From Phytopseudomonas punonensis (lineage in GTDB: Bacteria; Pseudomonadota; Gammaproteobacteria; Pseudomonadales; Pseudomonadaceae), in the NCBI RefSeq assembly GCF_900142655.1, contig NZ_FRBQ01000002.1, positions 62,001-126,000 of the forward strand: 64,000 nt of DNA, in the 5' to 3' direction. The position numbers and the translations under genes were made by a program. Below, in pieces: positions 57,066-64,000 of the stretch (position 1 is the stretch's first letter; the number at the start of each line of letters is the position of its first letter). Under the pieces are notes generated by a model that did not search any database, was not told where the DNA came from, and saw only the letters and a program-made list of their open reading frames with translations.

Positions 57066-57089
57066 GTGACCATATTATAGATTGGTCAC
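57066..57089. promoter_or_regulatory. TetR operator, site 1 (oprM-like/tetR gap)
   Basis: gtgacca-N10-tggtcac, perfect 7-bp arms. A TTGACA and TATAAT-like pair on the minus strand overlaps it, so binding would block the outer-membrane factor and possibly tetR itself. The same core occurs at 57751-57780. Confidence 0.72.
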
Positions 57090-57122
57090 TATCTGTCAAT
57101 CAGCTCACCACGGAGTTAAGCT

Positions 57123-57743
57123 GTGGCCATGAACGAAGATATGAACACCTCGACCCTACGTGGGCCGCTGGATCATGAGATCCGCGACCAGATCATCAAC
57201 GCGGCGACGCAGCATTTCGGCCATTACGGGTACGAGAAGACCACCGTCTCGGACCTCGCCAAGGCAATCGGCTTTTCCAAGGCCTACATCTACAAGTTCT
57301 TCGATTCCAAGCAGGCCATCGGTGGGGTGATCTGCAGTAATCGCCTGGCCATGATCATGCAGATCGTCGAAGCCGCCATGGCCGAGGCGCCGACCGCGTC
57401 CGAGAAGCTGAGGCGCCTGTTTCGCTCGATTTCAGAGGCTGGCAGCGATCTGTTCTTCCACGATCGCAAGCTCTACGACATCGCTGCAGTCGCTTCGCGC
57501 GACCAGTGGCCGTCGGTCAAGGCGCATGAGCTGCGCATTCGTGAGCTTATCCAGCAGATCGTTCTCGAGGGCCGAGAGTCGGGTGAATTCGAGCGCAAGA
57601 CGCCCCTGGATGAGGCCGTCAATGCGATCTTTCTGATCCTGCGCCCCTACGTCAATTCGGCTCAACTGCAGTACAACCTCGACACGGCAGCCGAAGCCGC
57701 CGTGCATCTGCCAGCGCTGATATTGCGCAGCCTGGCGCCCTAG
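57123..57743 (+). CDS. TetR-family repressor
   Basis: 206 residues with an N-terminal TetR HTH (IRDQIINAATQHFGHYGYEK, TVSDLAKAIGFSKAYIYKFF) and a C-terminal ligand domain of the kind associated with efflux control. GTG 57123 has GGAG 7 nt upstream; ATG 57129 two codons later is the alternative. It sits between the outer-membrane factor and the adaptor-permease genes; near-perfect inverted repeats on both sides suggest it represses both. Confidence 0.85.
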   Translation: MAMNEDMNTSTLRGPLDHEIRDQIINAATQHFGHYGYEKTTVSDLAKAIGFSKAYIYKFFDSKQAIGGVICSNRLAMIMQIVEAAMAEAPTASEKLRRLFRSISEAGSDLFFHDRKLYDIAAVASRDQWPSVKAHELRIRELIQQIVLEGRESGEFERKTPLDEAVNAIFLILRPYVNSAQLQYNLDTAAEAAVHLPALILRSLAP

Positions 57744-57750
57744 ATAATTG

Positions 57751-57780
57751 CTTGTGACCATTGACAGTTTTGGTCACAAG
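57751..57780. promoter_or_regulatory. TetR operator, site 2 (upstream of the adaptor gene)
   Basis: cttgtgacca-N10-tggtcacaag: perfect 10-bp arms. The spacer contains TTGACA, a likely -35 box, so bound repressor would cover the promoter of the adaptor-permease-fabF-MFS operon. Confidence 0.8.
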
Positions 57781-57823
57781 TCGAAGAATGTGGTTCCTAC
57801 ATTGCTCTTGAGTAACGGAACCC

Positions 57824-58930
57824 ATGCGCCTCAAGCCCGCCACCTTCGCCATTTGCTTGCTGCCCATCGTCCTGGTGGCGTGCGGCGATTCGTCAGTCAA
57901 CAAAGACCCACGCCTCAAGCCGCCGCTGGTTAGGGCAGCGGCGGTCGAGCAATCGTCCGACGTGGCCCGCTCGTTTACCGGTGTGGTGGTCGCGCGAACT
58001 CAGAGTGACCTTGGCTTCCGGGTGTCGGGCAAGATCCTCGAGCGCTTGGTCGACACCGGGCAAACGGTCAAACGCGGCCAGCCGCTGATGCGTCTCGACC
58101 CCATTGACCTGCAATTGCAGGCACGTGCGCAGCAGGAGGCCGTTGCTTCCGCCCGGGCGCGAGCCAGACAGACGGCTGACGATGAGGCGCGTTATCGCGG
58201 CCTGGTAGCCGCTGGTGCGGTGTCCGCGTCGGCCTACGATCAGATCAAGGCCGCGGCCGATTCCGCCAAGGCTCAGCTCAGCGCGGCGCAGGCTCAGGCA
58301 GATGTGGCGCGCAATGCCACGGGCTACGCAGCGCTGCTGGCCGACGCCGATGGTGTGGTGATGGACACCCTGGCCGAGCCCGGCCAGGTAGTCAGCGCCG
58401 GGCAACCGGTGGTGCGATTGGCGCGGGCAGGGCAGCGCGAAGCTATCGTGCACCTTCCCGAAACCCTGCGCCCGGCGCCGGGCTCTACGGCTCAGGCCAC
58501 TCTCTATGGTAACAACGGTGCTGCCGTTGCGGCCAAGCTGCGTTTGCTCTCCGAGGCCGCGGATGCCACTACCCGTACCTTCGAAGCCAGGTATGTGCTC
58601 GACGGTGCGCTGGCGAACGCGCCGCTCGGCTCGACCATCACCCTTAACATCGCAGAGGGCAAGAACGCCACTCAAGTGTTGCAGGTGCCCATCGCCGCGC
58701 TCTACGACCCAGGCAATGGCACGGGCGTGTGGGTCATCGCCGGCGAGCCGGCGAAAGTCTCCTGGCGCCCCGTTCAGGTGATAGGCATCGGCGATGATGC
58801 AGCGCGCATCGCCGGCAAGCTCGACGCCGGCGAGCAGGTGGTGGCGCTTGGCGCACACCTGCTGCGTGATGGCGAGGAAGTGCGGCTGGCCCAGGCGGCC
58901 GCCACGCCGGTAGCCGGGAGTCAGCCATGA
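57824..58930 (+). CDS. RND efflux periplasmic adaptor lipoprotein
   Basis: 368 residues. Lipobox LVAC (LPIVLVACGDSS) anchors it in the inner membrane. The adaptor modules are visible: VRAAAVEQSSDVARSF, the hybrid/lipoyl part GKILERLVDTGQTVKRGQPL, a coiled-coil hairpin with long Ala-rich helices, and the membrane-proximal end. It bridges the permease and the outer-membrane factor. The stop overlaps the permease start by 4 nt. Confidence 0.92.
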   Translation: MRLKPATFAICLLPIVLVACGDSSVNKDPRLKPPLVRAAAVEQSSDVARSFTGVVVARTQSDLGFRVSGKILERLVDTGQTVKRGQPLMRLDPIDLQLQARAQQEAVASARARARQTADDEARYRGLVAAGAVSASAYDQIKAAADSAKAQLSAAQAQADVARNATGYAALLADADGVVMDTLAEPGQVVSAGQPVVRLARAGQREAIVHLPETLRPAPGSTAQATLYGNNGAAVAAKLRLLSEAADATTRTFEARYVLDGALANAPLGSTITLNIAEGKNATQVLQVPIAALYDPGNGTGVWVIAGEPAKVSWRPVQVIGIGDDAARIAGKLDAGEQVVALGAHLLRDGEEVRLAQAAATPVAGSQP

Positions 58931-61900
58931 GCGAGGGGCGTTTCAACCTATCCGCCCTTGCGGTTCGCGAGCGCTCCATCACCCTGTTTCTGATCCTGCT
59001 GATCGCGGTGGCCGGAACGCTGGCGTTCTTTCAATTGGGCCGCGCCGAAGATCCGCCCTTCACCGTCAAGCAGATGACCATCATCACTGCCTGGCCGGGC
59101 GCCACCGCCCAGGAGATGCAGGATCAGGTCGCCGAGCCGCTGGAAAAGCGCATGCAGGAGCTGAAGTGGTACGACCGCAGCGAAACCTACACCCGTGCGG
59201 GCCTGGCATTCACCATGGTGTCGTTGCTCGACAGCACGCCGCCGTCGCAGGTGCAGGAAGAGTTCTACCAGGCCCGCAAGAAGCTCGGCGATGAAGCCAA
59301 GACGTTGCCCGCCGGCGTTATCGGGCCAATGATCAACGATGAGTTCTCCGATGTGACCTTCGCGGTGTATGCCCTGAAGGCCAAGGGCGAACCGCAGCGC
59401 CAGCTGGTACGTGACGCCGAGTCGCTGCGTCAGCGCCTCTTGCACGTGCCGGGGGTCAAGAAGGTCAACATCATCGGCGAACAGGCCGAGCGCATCTTCG
59501 TGTCCTTCTCCCACGACCGGCTGGCAACCCTGGGCGTAACCCCGCAGGACATCTTCGCCGCTCTCAATAGCCAGAACGTGCTGACGCCCGCCGGTTCGGT
59601 GGAAACCAGCGGGCCGCAGGTGGTGATGCGCCTGGATGGCGCCTTCGACAAACTGGCAAAAATCCGCGAAACCCCGATTGCCGTGCAGGGCCGCACGCTG
59701 AAGCTTTCCGACGTGGCAACCGTGGAGCGTGGTTACGAAGACCCGGCCACCTTTCTGGTGCGCAACGGTGGCGAGCCCGCCTTGTTGCTCGGTGTAATCA
59801 TGCGCGAGGGCTGGAACGGTCTCGACCTCGGCAAGGCGCTCGAGGCCGAAACAGCGAGCATCAATGAAGCCATGCCGTTGGGCATGACGCTCAGCAAGGT
59901 TACCGATCAGGCCGTCAATATCACCTCGTCCGTCGACGAGTTCATGGTCAAGTTCTTCGTTGCCTTGCTGGTGGTCATGCTGGTCTGCTTCGTCAGCATG
60001 GGCTGGCGCGTCGGTGTCGTGGTTGCTGCTGCTGTGCCGCTGACCCTGGCCATCGTCTTTGTGGTGATGGCCGCCACCGGCAAGAACTTTGACCGCATCA
60101 CCCTGGGCTCGCTGATCCTTGCCCTGGGCCTGTTGGTGGACGACGCCATCATCGCCATCGAAATGATGGTGGTGAAAATGGAGGAGGGCTACGACCGCTT
60201 CAAGGCATCGGCCTACGCCTGGAGCCACACCGCCGCGCCGATGCTGTCCGGCACGCTGGTCACCGCCATCGGCTTCATGCCCAACGGCTTTGCCCAGTCC
60301 ACGGCGGGTGAATACACCAGCAACATGTTCTGGATCGTCGGCATCGCGCTGATCGCCTCCTGGGTGGTTGCGGTGGCGTTCACGCCGTATCTGGGCGTGA
60401 AGCTGTTGCCGAATATCAAGAAGGTCGAGGGCGGTCACGCGGCCATCTACAACACCCGCCACTACAACCGTTTCCGCACGTTGCTGGCGCGAGTCATCGC
60501 CCTTAAATGGCTGGTGGCTGGCACGGTTATCAGCTTGTTCGTGGTGTCAGTGCTAGGCATGGGGCTGGTGAAGAAGCAGTTCTTCCCGACGTCCGATCGC
60601 CCCGAAGTGTTGGTCGAAGTGCAAATGCCGTACGGCACCTCCATCGAGCAGACCAACGCCACGGCCATCAAGGTCGAGTCGTGGCTGCGCGAGCAGGAAG
60701 AAGCCAAGATCGTCACCTCCTATATCGGTCAGGGCCCACCGCGCTTCTTCCTGGCCATGGCGCCGGAACTGCCCGATCCGTCGTTCGCCAAGATCGTGGT
60801 GCTGACGGACAGCCAGGAGGCCCGTGAAGCGCTCAAGCTGCGCATCCGTGAAGCGGCTTCCGAAGGGCTAGCGCCCGAAGCCAAGGTGCGCGTCACGCAA
60901 CTGGTGTTCGGCCCGTATTCGCCATACCCCGTGGCCTATCGAGTGATGGGGCCGGACCCGGTGCAGCTGCGCGAAATCGCGGCCCGCGTGCAGGGCGTGT
61001 TGCAAGCCAGCCCGATGATGAGAACCGTGAACAGCGACTGGGGCCCACTGGTGCCAACGCTGCATTTCTCGCTGGATCAGGATCGCCTGCAAGCCGTTGG
61101 CCTGAGCTCCAACGCAGTGGCGCAGCAGCTGCAATTTCTGCTCACCGGCGTGCCGATCACCTCGGTGCGCGAAGACATTCGCTCGGTGCAGGTGGTTGGC
61201 CGCGCCGCGGGGGATATCCGTCTCGACCCGGCGAAAATTGAGGGCTTCACGCTGGTTGGCTCAGCTGGCCAGCGCATTCCGCTGTCGCAGATCGGCGAAG
61301 TCGATGTGCGCATGGAAGACCCGATCCTGCGCCGTCGTGACCGCACACCGACCATCACCGTGCGTGGCGATATCGCTGAAGAGCTGCAGCCGCCCGATGT
61401 GTCCGTAGCGGTGTGGAAAGACCTGCAGCCGATCATCGAGACGCTGCCCGCCGGCTACCGCATCGAGATGGCCGGCTCCTTCGAGGAATCGGGCAAGGCC
61501 AGTCAGGCGATTCTGCCGTTGCTGCCCATCATGATCGCCCTGACGCTGCTTATCATCATCCTGCAGGTGCGCTCGATCTCGGCCATGGTCATGGTGTTTC
61601 TCACCTCGCCGCTGGGCTTGATTGGCGTGGTGCCGGTATTGCTGTTGTTCCAGCAGCCGTTCGGCATCAACGCGCTGGTCGGGCTGATTGCGCTGTCGGG
61701 GATTCTGATGCGCAACACGCTGATCCTGATCGGGCAGATTCACCATAACGAGCAAGAGGGCCTGGACCCGTTCCAGGCGGTGGTCGAAGCCACCGTGCAG
61801 CGCGCCCGACCGGTGTTGCTGACGGCGCTGGCGGCGATCCTGGCCTTCATTCCGCTCACCCATTCGGTGTTCTGGGGCACGCTGGCCTACACGCTGATCG

Positions 61901-62019
61901 GTGGGACTTTCGTCGGCACCATCATGACCCTGGTGTTCCTGCCGGCGATGTATTCCATCTGGTTCAAGATCCGCCCCAGCGAACGCACCGATGATTCGAG
62001 CGTCGCGGCGAAAGCCTGA
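58927..62019 (+). CDS. RND efflux permease
   Basis: 1030-residue hydrophobe/amphiphile exporter with twelve spans and two large periplasmic loops. The proton-relay Asp pair in the fourth helix is seen in LGLLVDDAIIAIEMM, and MATGKNFDRITLGSL-type loops are normal. Substrate range cannot be read from sequence; it resembles the MexK/TriC-like side of the family rather than MexB. Drug and proton antiport in the inner membrane. Confidence 0.93.
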   Translation: MSEGRFNLSALAVRERSITLFLILLIAVAGTLAFFQLGRAEDPPFTVKQMTIITAWPGATAQEMQDQVAEPLEKRMQELKWYDRSETYTRAGLAFTMVSLLDSTPPSQVQEEFYQARKKLGDEAKTLPAGVIGPMINDEFSDVTFAVYALKAKGEPQRQLVRDAESLRQRLLHVPGVKKVNIIGEQAERIFVSFSHDRLATLGVTPQDIFAALNSQNVLTPAGSVETSGPQVVMRLDGAFDKLAKIRETPIAVQGRTLKLSDVATVERGYEDPATFLVRNGGEPALLLGVIMREGWNGLDLGKALEAETASINEAMPLGMTLSKVTDQAVNITSSVDEFMVKFFVALLVVMLVCFVSMGWRVGVVVAAAVPLTLAIVFVVMAATGKNFDRITLGSLILALGLLVDDAIIAIEMMVVKMEEGYDRFKASAYAWSHTAAPMLSGTLVTAIGFMPNGFAQSTAGEYTSNMFWIVGIALIASWVVAVAFTPYLGVKLLPNIKKVEGGHAAIYNTRHYNRFRTLLARVIALKWLVAGTVISLFVVSVLGMGLVKKQFFPTSDRPEVLVEVQMPYGTSIEQTNATAIKVESWLREQEEAKIVTSYIGQGPPRFFLAMAPELPDPSFAKIVVLTDSQEAREALKLRIREAASEGLAPEAKVRVTQLVFGPYSPYPVAYRVMGPDPVQLREIAARVQGVLQASPMMRTVNSDWGPLVPTLHFSLDQDRLQAVGLSSNAVAQQLQFLLTGVPITSVREDIRSVQVVGRAAGDIRLDPAKIEGFTLVGSAGQRIPLSQIGEVDVRMEDPILRRRDRTPTITVRGDIAEELQPPDVSVAVWKDLQPIIETLPAGYRIEMAGSFEESGKASQAILPLLPIMIALTLLIIILQVRSISAMVMVFLTSPLGLIGVVPVLLLFQQPFGINALVGLIALSGILMRNTLILIGQIHHNEQEGLDPFQAVVEATVQRARPVLLTALAAILAFIPLTHSVFWGTLAYTLIGGTFVGTIMTLVFLPAMYSIWFKIRPSERTDDSSVAAKA

Positions 62020-62085
62020 CGCAGCGGCCGGTCAGCGCGTTCTCCTGCGGCTCGGGAGAGCGTCGACCGATACAGAGAGGTTCCA

Positions 62086-63378
62086 ATGAGCAACGTTCAA
62101 CAACAGAAACGCATCGTGGTGACCGGCACTGGCATCGTCGGGCCACTGGGCTGTGGTGTGGATGAAGTGTGGAGCCGCCTGCTAGCCGGGCGCTCGGGCA
62201 TTCGCGCGCTGCCAGCAGAAATCACCGAAGGCACGGGCGTGGCGGTAGGCGGGCAAGTGCCTACGTTCGAAGAGGATGCGCTGGCGGGCTACCAACCCGA
62301 ACAGATCATCGCGCCGAAAGAACGCAAGAAGATGGACCGCTTTATCGAGTTTGCGCTGATTGCCGCTCATGAAGCGCTGGAGCAGGCGGGCTGGCACCCA
62401 GGCAGCGAAGCCGAGCAGGCACGAACCGCAACCATCATCGCCTCGGGCGTGGGCGGGTTCGGTGCCATGGCCGAGGCGGTGCGCACCACCGACTCACGCG
62501 GGCCGCGCAGGCTGTCGCCATTCACCGCACCCTCGTTCCTGGCCAATATGGCAGCGGGGCATGTGTCCATCCGCAACGGTTTCAAAGGCCCGCTTGGCGC
62601 GCCGGTCACCGCTTGTGCCGCCGGCGTGCAGGCGATTGGCGATGCGGCTCGTCTGATCAGAAGTGGCGAAGCCGATATCGCCATCTGCGGCGGTACGGAA
62701 GCGGCAATCGACCGCGTGACCCTGGGCTGCTTTGCGGCGGCGCGGGCGTTGTCCACCGGTTTTGCCGATAACCCGCAGCAGGCCTCGCGCCCGTTTGATC
62801 GTGACCGCGACGGTTTCGTGATGGCCGAAGGCTCCGGGTTGCTGGTGATCGAGTCGCTGGAGCACGCCCTTGCGCGTGGCGCCACGCCGCTGGCCGAGCT
62901 GGTGGGCTACGGCACCAGCGCCGATGCCTATCACCTCACCGCCGGCCCCGAGGATGGCAGCGGTGCCCGCCGCGCCATGCAACAGGCGTTGCAGCAGGCA
63001 GGCCTGAGCCCGGACGATGTGCAGCACATCAATGCCCACGCCACCTCCACCCAGGTTGGCGATAACGGTGAGTTGGCCGCTATCAAGTCGCTGTTCGGCG
63101 CCGATGCCAGCGTGGCGATCAGCTCGACCAAATCTGCCACCGGTCACTTGCTGGGCGCTGCTGGCGGCATCGAAGCGATCTGCACGGTGCTGGCGCTGCG
63201 TGACCAGATCGTGCCGCCGACCCTGAACCTCAACAACCCGGACAAAGCAGCGGCGGGGCTCGACCTGGTCGCGCTCAACGCCCGCAAAATGCCGATCACC
63301 TACGCGCTCTCTAATGGCTTCGGGTTTGGAGGCGTGAATGCCAGCGTGTTGTTCCGGCGCTGGGAGGCGACACCATGA
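62086..63378 (+). CDS. Beta-ketoacyl-ACP synthase II, FabF-like second copy
   Basis: 430 residues of the condensing-enzyme family with catalytic Cys in TACAAG and both His residues (NAHATST and KSATGHLLGAAG). FabF normally has NAHGTST; here Gly is replaced by Ala. It is too similar to FabF to be a polyketide synthase by eye. It lies 66 nt after the RND permease and overlaps the MFS pump start by 4 nt, so it is cotranscribed with efflux. It could be a drug-insensitive fatty acid synthase target, or part of an acyl-lipid pathway. Confidence 0.88.
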   Translation: MSNVQQQKRIVVTGTGIVGPLGCGVDEVWSRLLAGRSGIRALPAEITEGTGVAVGGQVPTFEEDALAGYQPEQIIAPKERKKMDRFIEFALIAAHEALEQAGWHPGSEAEQARTATIIASGVGGFGAMAEAVRTTDSRGPRRLSPFTAPSFLANMAAGHVSIRNGFKGPLGAPVTACAAGVQAIGDAARLIRSGEADIAICGGTEAAIDRVTLGCFAAARALSTGFADNPQQASRPFDRDRDGFVMAEGSGLLVIESLEHALARGATPLAELVGYGTSADAYHLTAGPEDGSGARRAMQQALQQAGLSPDDVQHINAHATSTQVGDNGELAAIKSLFGADASVAISSTKSATGHLLGAAGGIEAICTVLALRDQIVPPTLNLNNPDKAAAGLDLVALNARKMPITYALSNGFGFGGVNASVLFRRWEATP

Positions 63379-64000
63379 GCGGGCAGCATCAGGCGGTGGC
63401 AAGCAACAGCGTGATGGCTACGCAAACCGGCACGCAACTGACCGGCAAGGTCGTCGCGTTACTGGCGGGGCTGTCGGCGATCAGCATCTTGTCCACCAAC
63501 ATCATCCTTCCGGCGTTCCCGGACATCGGCCAGGAGCTTGGCGTGTCCTCCCGCGAGCTGGGCCTGACGCTTTCCAGCTTCTTCATCACCTACGCGCTCG
63601 CGCAATTGGTGTTCGGGCCGCTGGCCGACCGTTTCGGCCGCAAGCGTCTGGTACTCGGCGGGCTCTCGCTGTTTGTAGTGGGCACGTTGGTCGCCGGCTT
63701 TGCAGGCTCGCTCGACATGTTGATCGCCGGGCGAGTGATCCAGGCGCTGGGCGTTTGCGCCGCTGCGGTGCTGGCCCGCGCCATTGCACGCGACCTGTTT
63801 GAAGGCGAAACCCTGGCGCGGGCGCTGTCGCTGACCATGATCGCCACCGCGACAGCACCCGGTTTCTCACCGCTGCTGGGCAGCCTGCTGACCACCGCCC
63901 TGGGCTGGCGGGCGATCTTCGTGATGGTGGGGATTGCCGCCATCATCATCGCGTTCTTCTACGCGCGCGGCCTTGGCGAAACGCTTCCGCCGGAACGCCG
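63375..64000 (+). CDS. MFS drug transporter, Bcr/CflA family (runs off window)
   Basis: About 208 residues are visible, covering roughly six spans. The MFS motif A-like loop reads GPLADRFGRKRLVLGG, and RVIQALGVCAAAVLARAIARDLFEG is the Bcr/CflA-type loop. Start ATG 63375 overlaps the fabF stop by 4 nt. A proton-driven exporter of drugs; the C-terminal half is outside the window. Confidence 0.88.
   Translation, partial: MSGQHQAVASNSVMATQTGTQLTGKVVALLAGLSAISILSTNIILPAFPDIGQELGVSSRELGLTLSSFFITYALAQLVFGPLADRFGRKRLVLGGLSLFVVGTLVAGFAGSLDMLIAGRVIQALGVCAAAVLARAIARDLFEGETLARALSLTMIATATAPGFSPLLGSLLTTALGWRAIFVMVGIAAIIIAFFYARGLGETLPPER

Noticed and set aside
58948..60462. 504-codon minus-strand frame over the RND permease, rich in His, Asp and Gln
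   Set aside because: Composition is what results from reading the reverse complement of a hydrophobic GC-rich gene. The permease frame is supported by motifs.

Overview
The window looks like a chromosomal segment of a gamma-proteobacterial pseudomonad. The branched-chain amino acid locus matches the P. aeruginosa braC-braDEFG layout with its DUF2288 and DUF5064 neighbours. An AsrA-type Lon stands divergent to a PruR-type AraC regulator, the imuA-imuB-dnaE2 cassette is present, and REP-like hairpins are scattered between genes. A complete trimethylamine pathway points to the P. mendocina / P. oleovorans (Ectopseudomonas) lineage; that placement is inference from gene content, not from a search.

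Layout. 0-5.5 kb (minus): end of a pseudouridine synthase, a 28-residue membrane peptide, and the bra/liv ABC transporter with an attenuator hairpin between braC and braD. 5.8-7.7 kb (plus): two small conserved proteins, a 146-bp MITE-like palindrome that supplies a stop codon, and a hydroxypyruvate isomerase. 7.6-13.2 kb (minus): opgH, opgG and an acyltransferase. 13.4-16.7 kb: asrA, with a sigma-32-like promoter, divergent from pruR. 16.9-21.2 kb (plus): a tight four-gene operon of periplasmic cupredoxin, membrane GGDEF/EAL protein, DUF3034 envelope protein and lipoprotein truncated haemoglobin. No role for this operon is known to me and it is the best candidate here for an undescribed system. 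21.2-27.1 kb: elaA, then the SOS mutasome imuA-imuB-dnaE2 behind a LexA box. 27.35 kb: tRNA-Ser(CGA).

27.6-55.3 kb is a methylated-amine island. The encoded steps are: trimethylamine to TMAO (tmm); TMAO to dimethylamine (tdm); dimethylamine to methylamine (dmmABCD); methylamine to gamma-glutamylmethylamide (gmaS); then to N-methylglutamate (mgsABC); then to glutamate plus a C1 unit (mgdABCD, sarcosine-oxidase-like); and C1 oxidation on folate (folD, purU). Two Amt channels, a PII protein, an SMR exporter, a soluble PAS chemoreceptor, a 59-residue membrane protein and three regulators (IclR, XRE-cupin, LuxR-PAS) accompany the enzymes. Sigma-54 -24/-12 elements precede gmaS, amtB-glnK and the second amt, tying much of the island to nitrogen status.

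55.6-64 kb: an RND tripartite pump (outer-membrane factor divergent from tetR, then adaptor and permease) is followed by an extra FabF and an MFS pump that runs off the window. A near-perfect inverted repeat, present in both control regions, is the likely TetR operator. The fabF copy between two efflux systems suggests resistance to a fatty-acid-synthesis inhibitor, or export of an acyl product.
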